Shown here one piece after another: positions 20,200-33,587 of a DNA stretch of 64,000 nt. A model generated the notes under the pieces. That model was given only the letters and a program-made list of their open reading frames with translations, did not search any database and was not told the origin of the DNA. The DNA comes from Chrysogorgia sp. JL179-B06. Taxonomy: Eukaryota > Cnidaria > Anthozoa > Scleralcyonacea > Chrysogorgiidae. Position 1 is the stretch's first letter. Every line of letters begins with the position of its first letter. A program made the position numbers and the translations under genes. Location of the stretch: positions 3,654,541 through 3,718,540 of the forward strand of contig JAYKKM010000427.1 of NCBI GenBank assembly GCA_035772405.1, in the 5' to 3' direction.

Positions 20200-22664
20200 G
20201 AAGATCAGAAACAAGATCAGAAACAAGATAAGAGAGAGGATAAGAAACTTAAGAAAGAAGATAAGAAAGAAGATCATAAACAAGATCAGAAAGAAGATAA
20301 GAAAGAAAGACGATAAGAAAGAAGATAAGAAAGAAGATAAGAGAGATGATAAGAAAGAAGATAACAAAGAAGATAACAAAGAAGATAACAAAGAAGCTAA
20401 GAAAGAATATAAGGAAGAAGATAAGAAAGACGATAAGAAAGAAGAAAAGGAAGAAGACAAGAAAGATAAGAAAGAAGATAAGAAAGAAGATAAGAAGATC
20501 AGAAAGAAGATAAAAAAGAGGATAAGAAAAAGGATAAGAAAGAAGCTCAAAAGAAGACCAGAAAAAGATAAGAAGAGCAGAAAGAAGAGCAGAAAGAAGA
20601 TAAGATAGAGGATAAGAAAGACGATAAGAAAGAAGATCATAAACAAGATCAGAAATAAAGACGATAAGAAAGAAGATAAGAAAGAAGATAAGAGAGATGA
20701 TAACAAAGAAGATAACAAAGAAGATAACAAAGAAGCTAAGAAAGAATATAAGGAAGAAGATAAGAAAGACGATAAGAAAGAAGAAAAGGAAGAAGACAAG
20801 AAAGATAAGAAAGAAGATAAGAAGATCAGAAAGAAGATAAAAAAGAGGATAAGAAAAAGGATAAGAAAGAAGCTCAAAAGAAGACCAGAAAAAGATAAGA
20901 AGAGCAGAAAGAAGATAAGATAGAGGATAAGAAAGACGATAAGAAAGAAGATCATAAACAAGATCAGAAAGACGATAAGAAAGAAGATAAGAAAGACAAC
21001 AAGAAAGACAACAAGAAAGACGATAAGAAAGACGATAAGAAAGACGATAAGAAAGATCATAAAGAAGATAAGAAAGAGGATAAGAAAGAAGATAAGAAAG
21101 AAGATAAGAAAGACGATCACAAAGAAGATAAGAAAGACGACAAGAAAGACGTTAAGAAAGAAGATAAGAAAGAAGATAAGAAAGACGATAAGAAAGAAGA
21201 TAAGAAAGACGATAAGAAAGAAGATAAGAAAGAAGATAAGAGAGAAGATAAGAGAGAAGATAAGAGAGAAGATAAGAAACAAGATAAGAAACAAGATAAG
21301 AAAGAAGATCAGAAAGAAGATAAGAAAGAAGATAAGAAAGAAGATCAGAAAGACGACAAGAAAGATCAGAAAGAAGAAAAGAAAGAAGATAAAGAAGATA
21401 AGAAAGACGATAAGAAAGACGATAAGAAAGAAGATAAGAAAGAAGATAAGATACAGGATAAGAAAGAAGATAGGAACGAAGATCAGAAAGAAGATAAGAT
21501 AGAGGATAAGATAGAGGATAAGAAAGAGGATAAGAATGAAGATCAGAAACAAGATAAGAGGATAAGAAAGAAGATAAAATAGAGGATAAGAGGATAAGAA
21601 AGAGGATAAGAAAGAAGATAGGAACGAAGATCAGAAAGAAGATAAGAAAGACGATAAGAAACAAGATCAGAAACAAGATCAGAAAGAAGATAAGAAAGAA
21701 GATCAGAAAGAAGATAGGATCAGAAAGAAGATAAGATAGAGGATAAGAAAGACGATAAGAAAGAAGATAAGAAAGACGATCAGAAATAACATAAGAAAGA
21801 CGATAAGAAAGAAGATAAGAAATACGATAAGAAAGAAGATAAGAAAGATGATAAGAAAGAATATCAGAAAGAAGATAAGAAAGAAGATAAGAAAGAAGAT
21901 AAGAAATACGATAAGAAAGAAGATAAGAAAGAAGAGAAGATAAGATAAGAAAGAAGCTAAGAAAGAATATAAGGAAGAAGATAAGAAAGACGATAAGAAG
22001 AAAAGGAAGAAGATAAGAAAGATAAGAAAGAAGATAAGAAAGAAGATATGAAATAAGATAAGAAAGACGATAACAAAAATAAGAAAGATGCTCAAAAGAA
22101 GACCAGAAAGAAGATAAGAAGATTATCAGAAAGAAGATAAGATAGAGGATAAGAAAGAAGATAAGAAAGAAGAACAGGAATAAGATAAGAAAAAGGATAA
22201 GAAACAAGCTCAAAAGACCAGAAAGAAGATAAGAAGATTATCAGAAAGAGGATAAGAAAGAGGATAAGAAAGAAGATAGGAACGAAGATCAGAAAGAAGA
22301 TAAGATAGAGGATAAGAAAGAAGATAGGAACGAAGATCAGAAAGAAGATAAGATAGAGGATAAGAAACAAGATAGGAACGAAGATCAGAAAGACGATAAG
22401 AAAGACGATAAGAAAGACGATAAGAAAGAAGAAAAGAAAGAAGATAAGAAAGAAGATAAAAAAGACGATAAGAAAGAAGATAGGAACGAAGATCAGAAAG
22501 ACGACAAGAGAGAAGATCAGAAAGAAGATAAGAAATAAGATAAGAAATTTAAAGACGATAAGAAATTTAAAGACGATAAGAAAGAAGATCGGAAAGAAGA
22601 TAAGAAAGACGATAAGAAAGAAGATATGAAATAAGATAAGAAAGACGACAACAAAAATAAGAAA

Positions 22665-22807
22665 GATGCTCAAAAGAAGACCAGAAAGAAGATAAGAAGA
22701 TTATCAGAAAGAAGATAAGATAGAGGATAAGAAAGAAGATAGGAACGAAGATCAGAAACAAGATAAGATAGAGGATAAGAAAGAAGATAGGAAAGAAGAT
22801 AGGAACG

Positions 22808-22838
<31 letters not shown>

Positions 22839-24744
22839 TTTAATAATCATTACATAGCAGCCCGAAGGCTGAATTGCGTAATTAAAATTACATAATAATA
22901 AGATAAATAACAGAATATGATAACATATATACAATATAAGATAATATAAAATATAATAGATACAATTAAAGATTAATACATTAATGATTTACAATAAAGT
23001 CCAAAAAGTGATTGAAATCAATCAACCTTGCTCATACACATGGATGGCACAAAAGTTCGTTTATAGCGATCAGTGTTAATAAATGGGATATTAAAATCAG
23101 AAAGAAGATCAGAAAGAAGATAAGAACGACGACAACAAAGACGATCAGAAACAAGATCACAAAGAAGATAAGAAAGAGAAGAAAGACGATAAGAAAGAAC
23201 ATAAGAAAGAAGATAACATAGACGATAAGAAAGAAGAACAGGAATAAGATAAGAAAAAGGATAAGAAAGAAGCTCAAAAGACCAGAAAGAAGATAAGAAG
23301 ATTATCAGAAAGAAGATAAGATAGAGGATAAGATAGAGGATAAGAAAGAAGATAGGAACGAAGATCAGAAAGAAGATAAGATAGAGGATAAGAAAGAAGA
23401 TAGGAACGAAGATCAGAAAGAAGATAAGATAGAGGATAAGAAAGAAGATAGGAACGAGGATAAGAAAGAAGATAGGAACGAAGATCAGAAAGAAGATAAG
23501 ATAGAGGATAAGAAAGAAGATAAGAAACAAGATAGGAACGAAGATCAGAACGAAGATCAGAAAGAAGATAAGAAAGACGATAAGAAAGACGATAAGAATG
23601 AAGATAAGAAAGAAGATAAGCAAGAAGATAAGAAAGAAGATAATAAAGACGATAAGAAAAAAGATAAGAACGAAGATCAGAAAGAAGATAAGATAGAGGA
23701 TAAGAAAGAGGATAAGAAACAAGATAGGAACGAAGATCAGAAAGAAGATAAGAAAGACGATAAGAATGAAGATAAGAAAGAAGAAAAGAAAGAAGATAAG
23801 AAAGAAGATAAGAAAGAAGATCAGAAAGAAGATAAGAAAGAACATCAGAAAGAAGATAAGAAAGAAGATAAGAAAGAAGATAAAAAAGACGATAAGAAAG
23901 AAGATAGGAACGAAGATCAGAAAGACGACAAGAAAGACGACAAGAGAGAAGATCAGAAAGAAGATAAGAAATAAGATAAGAAATTTAAAGACGATAAGAA
24001 ATTTAAAGACGATAAGAAAGATCAGAAAGAAGATAAGAAAGACGATAAGAAAGAAGATATGAAATAAGATAAGAAAGACGATAACAAAAATAAGAAAGAT
24101 GCTCAAAAGAAGACCAGAAAGAAGATAAGAAGATTATCAGAAAGAAGATAAGATAGAGGATAAGAAAGAAGATAGGAACGAAGATCAGAAACAAGATAAG
24201 ATACAGGATAAGAAAGAAGATAGGAAAGAAGATAGGAACGAAGATCAGAAAGAAGATAAGAAAGACGACAACAAAGACGATCAGAAACAAGATCACAAAG
24301 AAGATAAGAAAGAGAAGAAAGAACATAAGAAAGAAGATAACAAAGACGATAAGAAAGAAGAACAGGAATAAGACAAGAAAAAGGATAAGAAAGAAGCTCA
24401 AAAGACCAGAAAGAAGATAAGAAGATTATCAGAAAGAAGATAAGATAGAGGATAAGATAGAGGATAAGAAAGAAGATAGGAACGAAGATCAGAAAGAAGA
24501 TAAGATAGAGGATAAGAAAGAAGATAAGAATGAAGATCAGAAACAAGATAAGCAAGAGGATAAGAAAGAAGATAAGATAGAGGATAAGATAGAGGATAAG
24601 AAAGAGGATAATAAAGAAGATAGGAACGAAGATCAGAAAGAAGATAAGAAAGAGAAGAAAGAACATAAGAAAGAAGATCAGAAGGAAGATAAGAAAAAAG
24701 ATAAGAAAGAAGATCAGAAAGAAGATAAGAAAGACGACAAGAAA
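22665..24744 (+). repeat. Higher-order module P, copy 1 (interrupted)
   Basis: The module begins at GATGCTCAAAAGAAGACC and runs to the next LINE tail. It is collinear with 31481-33251, 42143-44057 and 53230-55192. Without the opposite-strand LINE inserted at about 22809-23096 it would be about 1.79 kb, close to its relatives. Confidence 0.75.
22809..23096 (-). mobile_element. Second LINE 3' end, inserted in opposite orientation
   Basis: Reading the minus strand from about 23095, codons give FNIPFINTDRYKRTFVPSMC, then MSKVD, and stop at 23018-23020. This resembles the C-terminal end of another LINE reverse-transcriptase ORF. It is followed by an AT-rich 3' UTR, a hairpin CAGCC-TTCG-GGCTG (22858-22871), and a 3' tail of seven TATC units (22811-22838). 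A UUCG-capped hairpin next to a short tandem 3' tail is typical of CR1/L2-like elements whose RT recognises the 3' end. It is 5'-truncated and unrelated in sequence to the 14 plus-strand tails. Confidence 0.75.
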
Positions 24745-25080
24745 GTTAGTTACAGTGGTACGGTGCTATGGAATAGCCTTCCTATCGAGTTGCGGAAGGC
24801 AGACACTCTGGGTGAATTTAAATCCGGCTGCAGTAGCTTCTTAACCTCTTAACCTTTTTATCGCACGGCACTCATGGAAAGCAGGTATTTTTAGCTTAGT
24901 ATTATTAGGAATATTAGAATTGTAATGTTTTAATTTGAAATTTGTGAATGTATGTATTCGAACTGTAATTTTGTTATTTAGGTAGTGCATGCAAAATCCT
25001 AATGAGTTTTTTACCGTGGTTAAATAAATTAGTAATAATAATAATAATTAGTAATTAGTAATAATAGTAATAATAATAAA
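24745..25080 (+). mobile_element. Embedded LINE 3' end, copy 2
   Basis: The ORF stop is at 24850-24852. The private variant is CCTAATGAG instead of CCTGATGAG in the 3' UTR. The E-D-K-K frame is open upstream to TAA 24418-24420, making a 143-codon frame without ATG. The next tail begins 1.54 kb downstream. Confidence 0.85.
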
Positions 25081-26288
25081 GAAGATCAGAAACAAGATCA
25101 GAAACAAGATAAGAGAGAGGATAAGAAACTTAAGAAAGAAGATAAGAAAGAAGATCATAAACAAGATCAGAAAGAAGATAAGAAAGAAAGACGATAAGAA
25201 AGAAGATAAGAGAGATGATAAGAAAGAAGATAACAAAGAAGATAACAAAGAAGATAACAAAGAAGCTAAGAAAGAATATAAGGAAGAAGATAAGAAAGAC
25301 GATAAGAAAGAAGAAAAGCAAGAAGACAAGAAAGATAAGAAAGAAGATAAGAAAGAAGATAAGAAGATCAGAAAGAAGATAAAAAAGAGGATAAGAAAAA
25401 GGATAACAAAGAAGCTCAAAAGAAGACCAGAAAAAGATAAGAAGAGCAGAAAGAAGATAAGATAGAGGATAAGAAAGACGATAAGAAAGAAGATCATAAA
25501 CAAGATCAGAAAGAAGATAAGAAAGATGATCATAAACAAGATCAGAAAGAAGATAAGAAAGAAAGACGATAAGAAAGAAGATAAGAAAGAAGATAAGAGA
25601 GATGATAACAAAGAAGATAACAAAGAAGCTAAGAAAGAATATAAGGAAGAAGATAAGAAAGACGATAAGAAAGAAGAAAAGGAAGAAGACAAGAAAGATA
25701 AGAAAGAAGATAAGAAGATCAGAAAGAAGATAAAAAGAGGATAAGAAAAAGGATAAGAAAGAAGCTCAAAAGAAGACCAGAAAAAGATAAGAAGAGCAGA
25801 AAGAAGATAAGATAGAGGATAAGAAAGACGATAAGAAAGAAGATCATAAACAAGATCAGAAAGAAGATAAGAAAGAAGATAAGAAAGACAACAAGAAAGA
25901 CGATAAGAAAGACGATAAGAAAGACGATAAGAAAGATCATAAAGAAGATAAGAAAGAGGATAAGAAAGAAGATAGGAAAGAAGATAGGAACGAAGATTAG
26001 AAAGAAGATAAGAAAGACGATAAGAAAGACGATAAGAAAGACGATAAGAATGAAGATCAGAAACAAGATAAGCAAGAGGATAAGAAAGAAGATAAGATAG
26101 AGGATAAGATAGAGGATAAGATAGAGGATAAGAAAGAGGATAATAAAGAAGATAGGAACGAAGATCAGAAAGAAGATAAGAAAGAGAAGAAAGAACATAA
26201 GAAAGAAGATCAGAAGGAAGATCAGAAGGAAGATAAGAAAAAAGATAAGAAAGAAGATCAGAAAGAAGATAAGAAAGACGACAAGAAA

Positions 26289-26627
26289 GTTAGTTACAGT
26301 GGTACGGTGCTATGGAATAGCCTTCCTATCGAGTTGCGGAAGGCAGACACTCTGGGTGAATTTAAATCCGGCTGCAGTAGCTTCTTAACCTCTTAACCTT
26401 TTTATCGCACGGCACACATGGAAAGCAGGTATTTTTAGCTTAGTATTATTAGGAATATTAGAATTGTAATGTTTTAATTTGAAATTTGTGAATGTATGTA
26501 TTCGAACTGTAATTTTGTTATTTAGGTAGTGCATGCAAAATCCTGATGAGTTTTTTACCGTGGTTAAATAAATTAGTAATAATAATAATAATTAGTAATT
26601 AGTAATAATAGTAATAATAATAATAAA
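26289..26627 (+). mobile_element. Embedded LINE 3' end, copy 3
   Basis: The ORF stop is at 26394-26396. Private variants are GGCACACATGG for GGCACTCATGG, and one extra trinucleotide in the terminal TAA run. The next tail is 1.75 kb downstream. Confidence 0.85.
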
Positions 26628-28036
26628 GAAGATCAGAAACAAGATCAGAAACAAGATAAGAGAGAGGATAAGAAACTTAAGAAAGAAGATAAGAAAGAAG
26701 ATCATAAACAAGATCAGAAAGAAGATAAGAAAGAAAGACGATAAGAAAGAAGATAAGAAAGAAGATAAGAGAGATGATAAGAAAGAAGATAACAAAGAAG
26801 ATAACAAAGAAGATAACAAAGAAGCTAAGAAAGAAGATAAGGAAGAAGATAAGAAAGACGATAAGAAAGAAGAAAAGGAAGAAGACAAAAAGATAAGAAA
26901 GAAGATAAGAAAGAAGATAAGAAGATCAGAAAGAAGATAAAAAAGAGGATAAGAAAAAGGATAAGAAAGAAGCTCAAAAGAAGACCAGAAAAAGATAAGA
27001 AGAGCAGAAAGAAGAGCAGAAAGAAGATAAGATAGAGGATAAGAAAGAAGATCATAAACAAGATCAGAAAGAAGATAAGAAAGAAGATCATAAACAAGAT
27101 TAGAAAGAAGATAAGAAATAAAGACGATAAGAAAGAAGATAAGAAAGAAGATAAGAGAGATGATAACAAAGAAGATAACAAAGAAGATAACAAAGAAGCT
27201 AAGAAAGAATATAAGGAAGAAGATAAGAAAGACGATAAGAAAGAAGAAAAGGAAGAAGACAAGAAAGATAAGAAAGAAGATAAGAAGATCAGAAAGAAGA
27301 TAAAAAAGAGGATAAGAAAAAGGATAAGAAAGAAGCTCAAAAGAAGACCAGAAAAAGATAAGAAGAGCAGAAAGAAGATAAGATAGAGGATAAGAAAGAC
27401 GATAAGAAAGAAGATCATAAACAAGATCAGAAAGAAGATAAGAAAGAAGATAAGAAAGACAACAAGAAAGACAACAAGAAAGACGATAAGAAAGACGATA
27501 AGAAAGATCATAAAGAAGATAAGAAAGAGGATAAGAAAGACGATCACAAAGAAGATAAGAAAGACGACAAGAAAGACGTTAAGAAAGAAGATCAGAAAGA
27601 AGATAAGAAAGAAGATAAGAAAGACGATAAGAAAGACGATAAGAAAGACGATAAGAAAGACGATAAGAAAGATCATAAAGAAGATAAGAAAGAGGATAAG
27701 AAAGAAGATAGGAAAGAAGATAGGAACGAAGATTAGAAAGAAGATAAGAAAGACGATAAGAAAGACGATAAGAAAGACGATAAGAATGAAGATCAGAAAC
27801 AAGATAAGCAAGAGGATAAGAAAGAAGATAAGATAGAGGATAAGATAGAGGATAAGATAGAGGATAAGAAAGAGGATAATAAAGAAGATAGGAACGAAGA
27901 TCAGAAAGAAGATAAGAAAGAGAAGAAAGAACATAAGAAAGAAGATCAGAAGGAAGATCAGAAGGAAGATAAGAAAAAAGATAAGAAAAAAGATAAGAAA
28001 GAAGATCAGAAAGAAGATAAGAAAGACGACAAGAAA

Positions 28037-28372
28037 GTTAGTTACAGTGGTACGGTGCTATGGAATAGCCTTCCTATCGAGTTGCGGAAGGCAGACACTC
28101 TGGGTGAATTTAAATCCGGCTGCAGTAGCTTCTTAACCTCTTAACCTTTTTATCGCACGGCACTCATGGAAAGCAGGTATTTTTAGCTTAGTATTATTAG
28201 GAATATTAGAATTGTAATGTTTTAATTTGAAATTTGTGAATGTATGTATTCGAACTGTAATTTTGTTATTTAGGTAGTGCATGCAAAATCCTGATGAGTT
28301 TTTTACCGTGGTTAAATAAATTAGTAATAATAATAATAATTAGTAATTAGTAATAATAGTAATAATAATAAA
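28037..28372 (+). mobile_element. Embedded LINE 3' end, copy 4
   Basis: A consensus-type copy with stop at 28142-28144 and no private variant noticed. The interval to copy 5 is 5.2 kb and contains a complete P module. Confidence 0.85.
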
Positions 28373-31300
28373 GAAGATCAGAAACAAGATCAGAAACAAG
28401 ATAAGAGAGAGGATAAGAAACTTAAGAAAGAAGATAAGAAAGAAGATCATAAACAAGATCAGAAAGAAGATAAGAAAGAAAGACGATAAGAAAGAAGATA
28501 AGAGAGATGATAAGAAAGAAGATAACAAAGAAGATAACAAAGAAGATAACAAAGAAGATAACAAAGAAGCTAAGAAAGAATATAAGGAAGAAGATAAGAA
28601 AGACGATAAGAAAGAAGAAAAGGAAGAAGACAAAAAGATAAGAAAGAAGATAAGAAAGAAGATAAGAAGATCAGAAAGAAGATAAAAAAGAGGATAAGAA
28701 AAAGGATAAGAAAGAAGCTCAAAAGAAGACCAGAAAAAGATAAGAAGAGCAGAAAGAAGAGCAGAAAGAAGATAAGATAGAGGATAAGAAAGAAGATCAT
28801 AAACAAGATCAGAAAGAAGATAAGAAAGAAGATCATAAACAAGATTAGAAAGAAGATAAGAAATAAAGACGATAAGAAAGAAGATAAGAAAGAAGATAAG
28901 AGAGATGATAACAAAGAAGATAACAAAGAAGCTAAGAAAGAATATAAGGAAGAAGATAAGAAAGACGATAAGAAAGAAGAAAAGGAAGAAGACAAGAAAG
29001 ATAAGAAAGAAGATAAGAAGATCAGAAAGAAGATAAAAAAGAGGATAAGAAAAAGGATAAGAAAGAAGCTCAAAAGAAGACCAGAAAAAGATAAGAAGAG
29101 CAGAAAGAAGATAAGATAGAGGATAAGAAAGACGATAAGAAAGAAGATCATAAACAAGATCAGAAAGAAGATCAGAAAGACGATAAGAAAGAAGATAAGA
29201 AAGACAACAAGAAAGACAACAAGAAAGACGATAAGAAAGACGATAAGAAAGATCATAAAGAAGATAAGAAAGAGGATAAGAAAGACGATCACAAAGAAGA
29301 TAAGAAAGACGACAAGAAAGACGTTAAGAAAGAAGATCAGAAAGAAGATAAGAAAGAAGATAAGAAAGACGATAAGAAAGAAGATAAGAAAGACGATAAG
29401 AAAGAAGATAAGAAAGACGATAAGAAAGAAGATAAGAAAGAAGATAAGAGAGAAGAAAGAGAGAAGATAAGAGAGAAGATAAGAAACAAGATCAGAAAGA
29501 AGATAAGAAAGAAGATAAGAAAGAAGATCAGAAAGACGACAAGAAAGATCAGAAAGAAGATAAGAAAGAAGATAAAGAAGATAAGAAAGACGATAAGAAA
29601 GAAGATAAGAAAGAAGATAAGATACAGGATAAGAAAGAAGATAGGAACGAAGATCAGAAAGAAGATAAGATAGAGGATAAGATAGAGGATAAGAAAGAGG
29701 ATAAGAATGAAGATCAGAAACAAGATAAGAGGATAAGAAAGAAGATAAAATAGAGGATAAGAAAGAAGATAGGAACGAAGATCAGAAAGAAGATAAGACG
29801 ATAAGAAACAAGATCAGAAACAAGATCAGAAAGAAGATAAGAAAGAAGATCAGAAAGAAGATAGGATCAGAAAGAAGATAAGATAGAGGATAAGAAAGAC
29901 GATAAGAAAGAAGATAAGAAAGACGATCAGAAATAACATAAGAAAGACGATAAGAAAGAAGATAAGAAATACGATAAGAAAGAAGATAAGAAAGAATATC
30001 AGAAAGAAGATAAGAAAGAAGATAAGAAAGAAGATAAGAAATACGATAAGAAAGAAGATAAGAAAGAAGATAAGAAAGAAGAGAAGATAAGAAAGAAGCT
30101 AAGAAAGAATATAAGGAAGAAGATAAGAAAGACGATAAGAAAGAAGAAAAGGAAGAAGATAAGAAAGATAAGAAAGAAGATAAGAAAGACGATAAGAAAG
30201 AAGATATGAAATAAGATAAGAAAGACGATAACAAAAATAAGAAAGATGCTCAAAAGAAGACCAGAAAGAAGATAAGAAGATTATCAGAAAGAAGATAAGA
30301 TAGAGGATAAGAAAGAAGATAAGAAAGAAGAACAGGAATAAGATAAGAAAAAGGATAAGAAAGAAGCTCAAAAGACCAGAAAGAAGATAAGAAGATTATC
30401 AGAAAGAAGATAAGATAGAGGATAAGAAAGAGGATAAGAAAGAAGATAGGAACGAAGATCAGAAAGAAGATAAGATAGAGGATAAGAAAGAAGATAGGAA
30501 CGAAGATCAGAAAGAAGATAAGATAGAGGATAAGAAAGAGGATAAGAAACAAGATAGGAACGAAGATCAGAAAGACGATAAGAAAGACGATAAGAAAGAC
30601 GATAAGAAAGACGATAAGAATGAAGATAAGAAAGAAGAAAAGAAAGAAGATAAGAAAGAAGATAAAAAAGACGATAAGAAGATAGGAACGAAGATCAGAA
30701 AGACGACAAGAGAGAAGATCAGAAAGAAGATAAGAAATAAGATAAGAAATTTAAAGACGATAAGAAATTTAAAGACGATAAGAAAGAAGATCAGAAAGAA
30801 GATAAGAAAGACGATAAGAAAGAAGATATGAAATAAGATAAGAAAGACGATAACAAAAATAAGAAAGATGCTCAAAAGAAGACCAGAAAGAAGATAAGAA
30901 GATTATCAGAAAGAAGATAAGATAGAGGATAAGAAAGAAGATAAGAAAGAAGAACAGGAATAAGATAAGAAAAAGGATAAGAAAGAAGCTCAAAAGACCA
31001 GAAAGAAGATAAGAAGATTATCAGAAAGAAGATAAGATAGAGGATAAGAAAGAGGATAAGAAAGAAGATAGGAACGAAGATCAGAAAGAAGATAAGATAG
31101 AGGATAAGAAAGAAGATAGGAACGAAGATCAGAAAGAAGATAAGATAGAGGATAAGAAAGAGGATAAGAAACAAGATAGGAACGAAGATCAGAAAGAAGA
31201 TAAGAAAGACGATAAGAAAGACGATAAGAAAGACGATAAGAAAGAAGAAAAGAAAGAAGATAAGAAAGAAGATAAAAAAGACGATAAGAAAGAAGATAGG

Positions 31301-31480
31301 AACGAAGATCAGAAAGACGACAAGAGAGAAGATCAGAAAGAAGATAAGAAATAAGATAAGAAATTTAAAGACGATAAGAAATTTAAAGACGATAAGAAAG
31401 AAGATCAGAAAGAAGATAAGAAAGACGATAAGAAAGAAGATATGAAATAAGATAAGAAAGACGACAACAAAAATAAGAAA

Positions 31481-33251
31481 GATGCTCAAAAGAAGACCAG
31501 AAAGAAGATAAGAAGATTATCAGAAAGAAGATAAGATAGAGGATAAGAAAGAAGATAGGAACGAAGATCAGAAACAAGATAAGATAGAGGATAAGAAAGA
31601 AGATAGGAAAGAAGATAGGAACGAAGATCAGAAAGAAGATAAGAACGACGACAACAAAGACGATCAGAAACAAGATCACAAAGAAGATAAGAAAGAGAAG
31701 AAAGACGATAAGAAAGAACATAAGAAAGAACATAAGAAAGAAGATAACATAGACGATAAGAAAGAAGAACAGGAATAAGATAAGAAAAAGGATAAGAAAG
31801 AAGCTCAAAAGACCAGAAAGAAGATAAGAAGATTATCAGAAAGAAGATAAGATAGAGGATAAGATAGAGGATAAGAAAGAAGATAGGAACGAAGATCAGA
31901 AAGAAGATAAGATAGAGGATAAGAAAGAAGATAGGAACGAAGATCAGAAAGAAGATAAGATAGAGGATAAGAAAGAAGATAGGAACGAGGATAAGAAAGA
32001 AGATAGGAACGAAGATCAGAAAGAAGATAAGATAGAGGATAAGAAAGAAGATAAGAAACAAGATAGGAACGAAGATCAGAACGAAGATCAGAAAGAAGAT
32101 AAGAAAGACGATAAGAAAGACGATAAGAATGAAGATAAGAAAGAAGATAAGCAAGAAGATAAGAAAGAAGATAATAAAGACGATAAGAAAGAAGATAAGA
32201 ACGAAGATCAGAAAGAAGATAAGATAGAGGATAAGAAAGAGGATAAGAAACAAGATAGGAACGAAGATCAGAAAGAAGATAAGAAAGACGATAAGAATGA
32301 AGATAAGAAAGAAGAAAAGAAAGAAGATAAGAAAGAAGATAATAAAGACGATAAGAAAGAAGATAAAAAAGACGATAAGAAAGAAGATAGGAACGAAGAT
32401 CAGAAAGACGACAAGAAAGACGACAAGAGAGAAGATCAGAAAGAAGATAAGAAATAAGATAAGAAATTTAAAGACGATAAGAAATTTAAAGACGATAAGA
32501 AAGATCAGAAAGAAGATAAGAAAGACGATCAGAAAGAAGATATGAAATAAGATAAGAAAGACGATAACAAAAATAAGAAAGATGCTCAAAAGAAGACCAG
32601 AAAGAAGATAAGAAGATTATCAGAAAGAAGATAAGATAGAGGATAAGAAAGAAGATAGGAACGAAGATCAGAAACAAGATAAGATACAGGATAAGAAAGA
32701 AGATAGGAAAGAAGATAGGAACGAAGATCAGAAAGAAGATAAGAAAGACGACAACAAAGACGATCAGAAACAAGATCACAAAGAAGATAAGAAAGAGAAG
32801 AAAGACGATACGAAAGAACATAAGAAAGAACATAAGAAAGAAGATAACAAAGACGATAAGAAAGAAGAACAGGAATAAGACAAGAAAAAGGATAAGAAAG
32901 AAGCTCAAAAGACCAGAAAGAAGATAAGAAGATTATCAGAAAGAAGATAAGATAGAGGATAAGATAGAGGATAAGAAAGAAGATAGGAACGAAGATCAGA
33001 AAGAAGATAAGATAGAGGATAAGAAAGAAGATAAGAATGAAGATCAGAAACAAGATAAGCAAGAGGATAAGAAAGAAGATAAGATAGAGGATAAGATAGA
33101 GGATAAGAAAGAGGATAATAAAGAAGATAGGAACGAAGATCAGAAAGAAGAGAAGAAAGAGAAGAAAGAACATAAGAAAGAAGATCAGAAGGAAGATAAG
33201 AAAAAAGATAAGAAAGAAGATCAGAAAGAAGATAAGAAAGACGACAAGAAA
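31481..33251 (+). repeat. Higher-order module P, copy 2 (uninterrupted)
   Basis: It carries the empty-site version of the sequence broken by the minus-strand LINE in copy 1. GGAACGAAGATCAGAAAGAA runs straight into GATAAGAACGACGAC at about 31618-31650. Length is about 1.77 kb. Confidence 0.75.
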
Positions 33252-33587
33252 GTTAGTTACAGTGGTACGGTGCTATGGAATAGCCTTCCTATCGAGTTGC
33301 GGAAGGCAGACACTCTGGGTGAATTTAAATCCGGCTGCAGTAGCTTCTTAACCTCTTAACCTTTTTATCGCACGGCACTCATGGAAAGCAGGTATTTTTA
33401 GCTTAGTATTATTAGGAATATTAGAATTGTAATGTTTTAATTTGAAATTTGTGAATGTATGTATTCGAACTGTAATTTTGTTATTTAGGTAGTGCATGCA
33501 AAATCCTGATGAGTTTTTTACCGTGGTTAAATAAATTAGTAATAATAATAATAATTAGTAATTAGTAATAATAGTAATAATAATAAA
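33252..33587 (+). mobile_element. Embedded LINE 3' end, copy 5
   Basis: A consensus-type copy with stop at 33357-33359. It follows module P copy 2, as copy 2 follows P copy 1. Confidence 0.85.
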
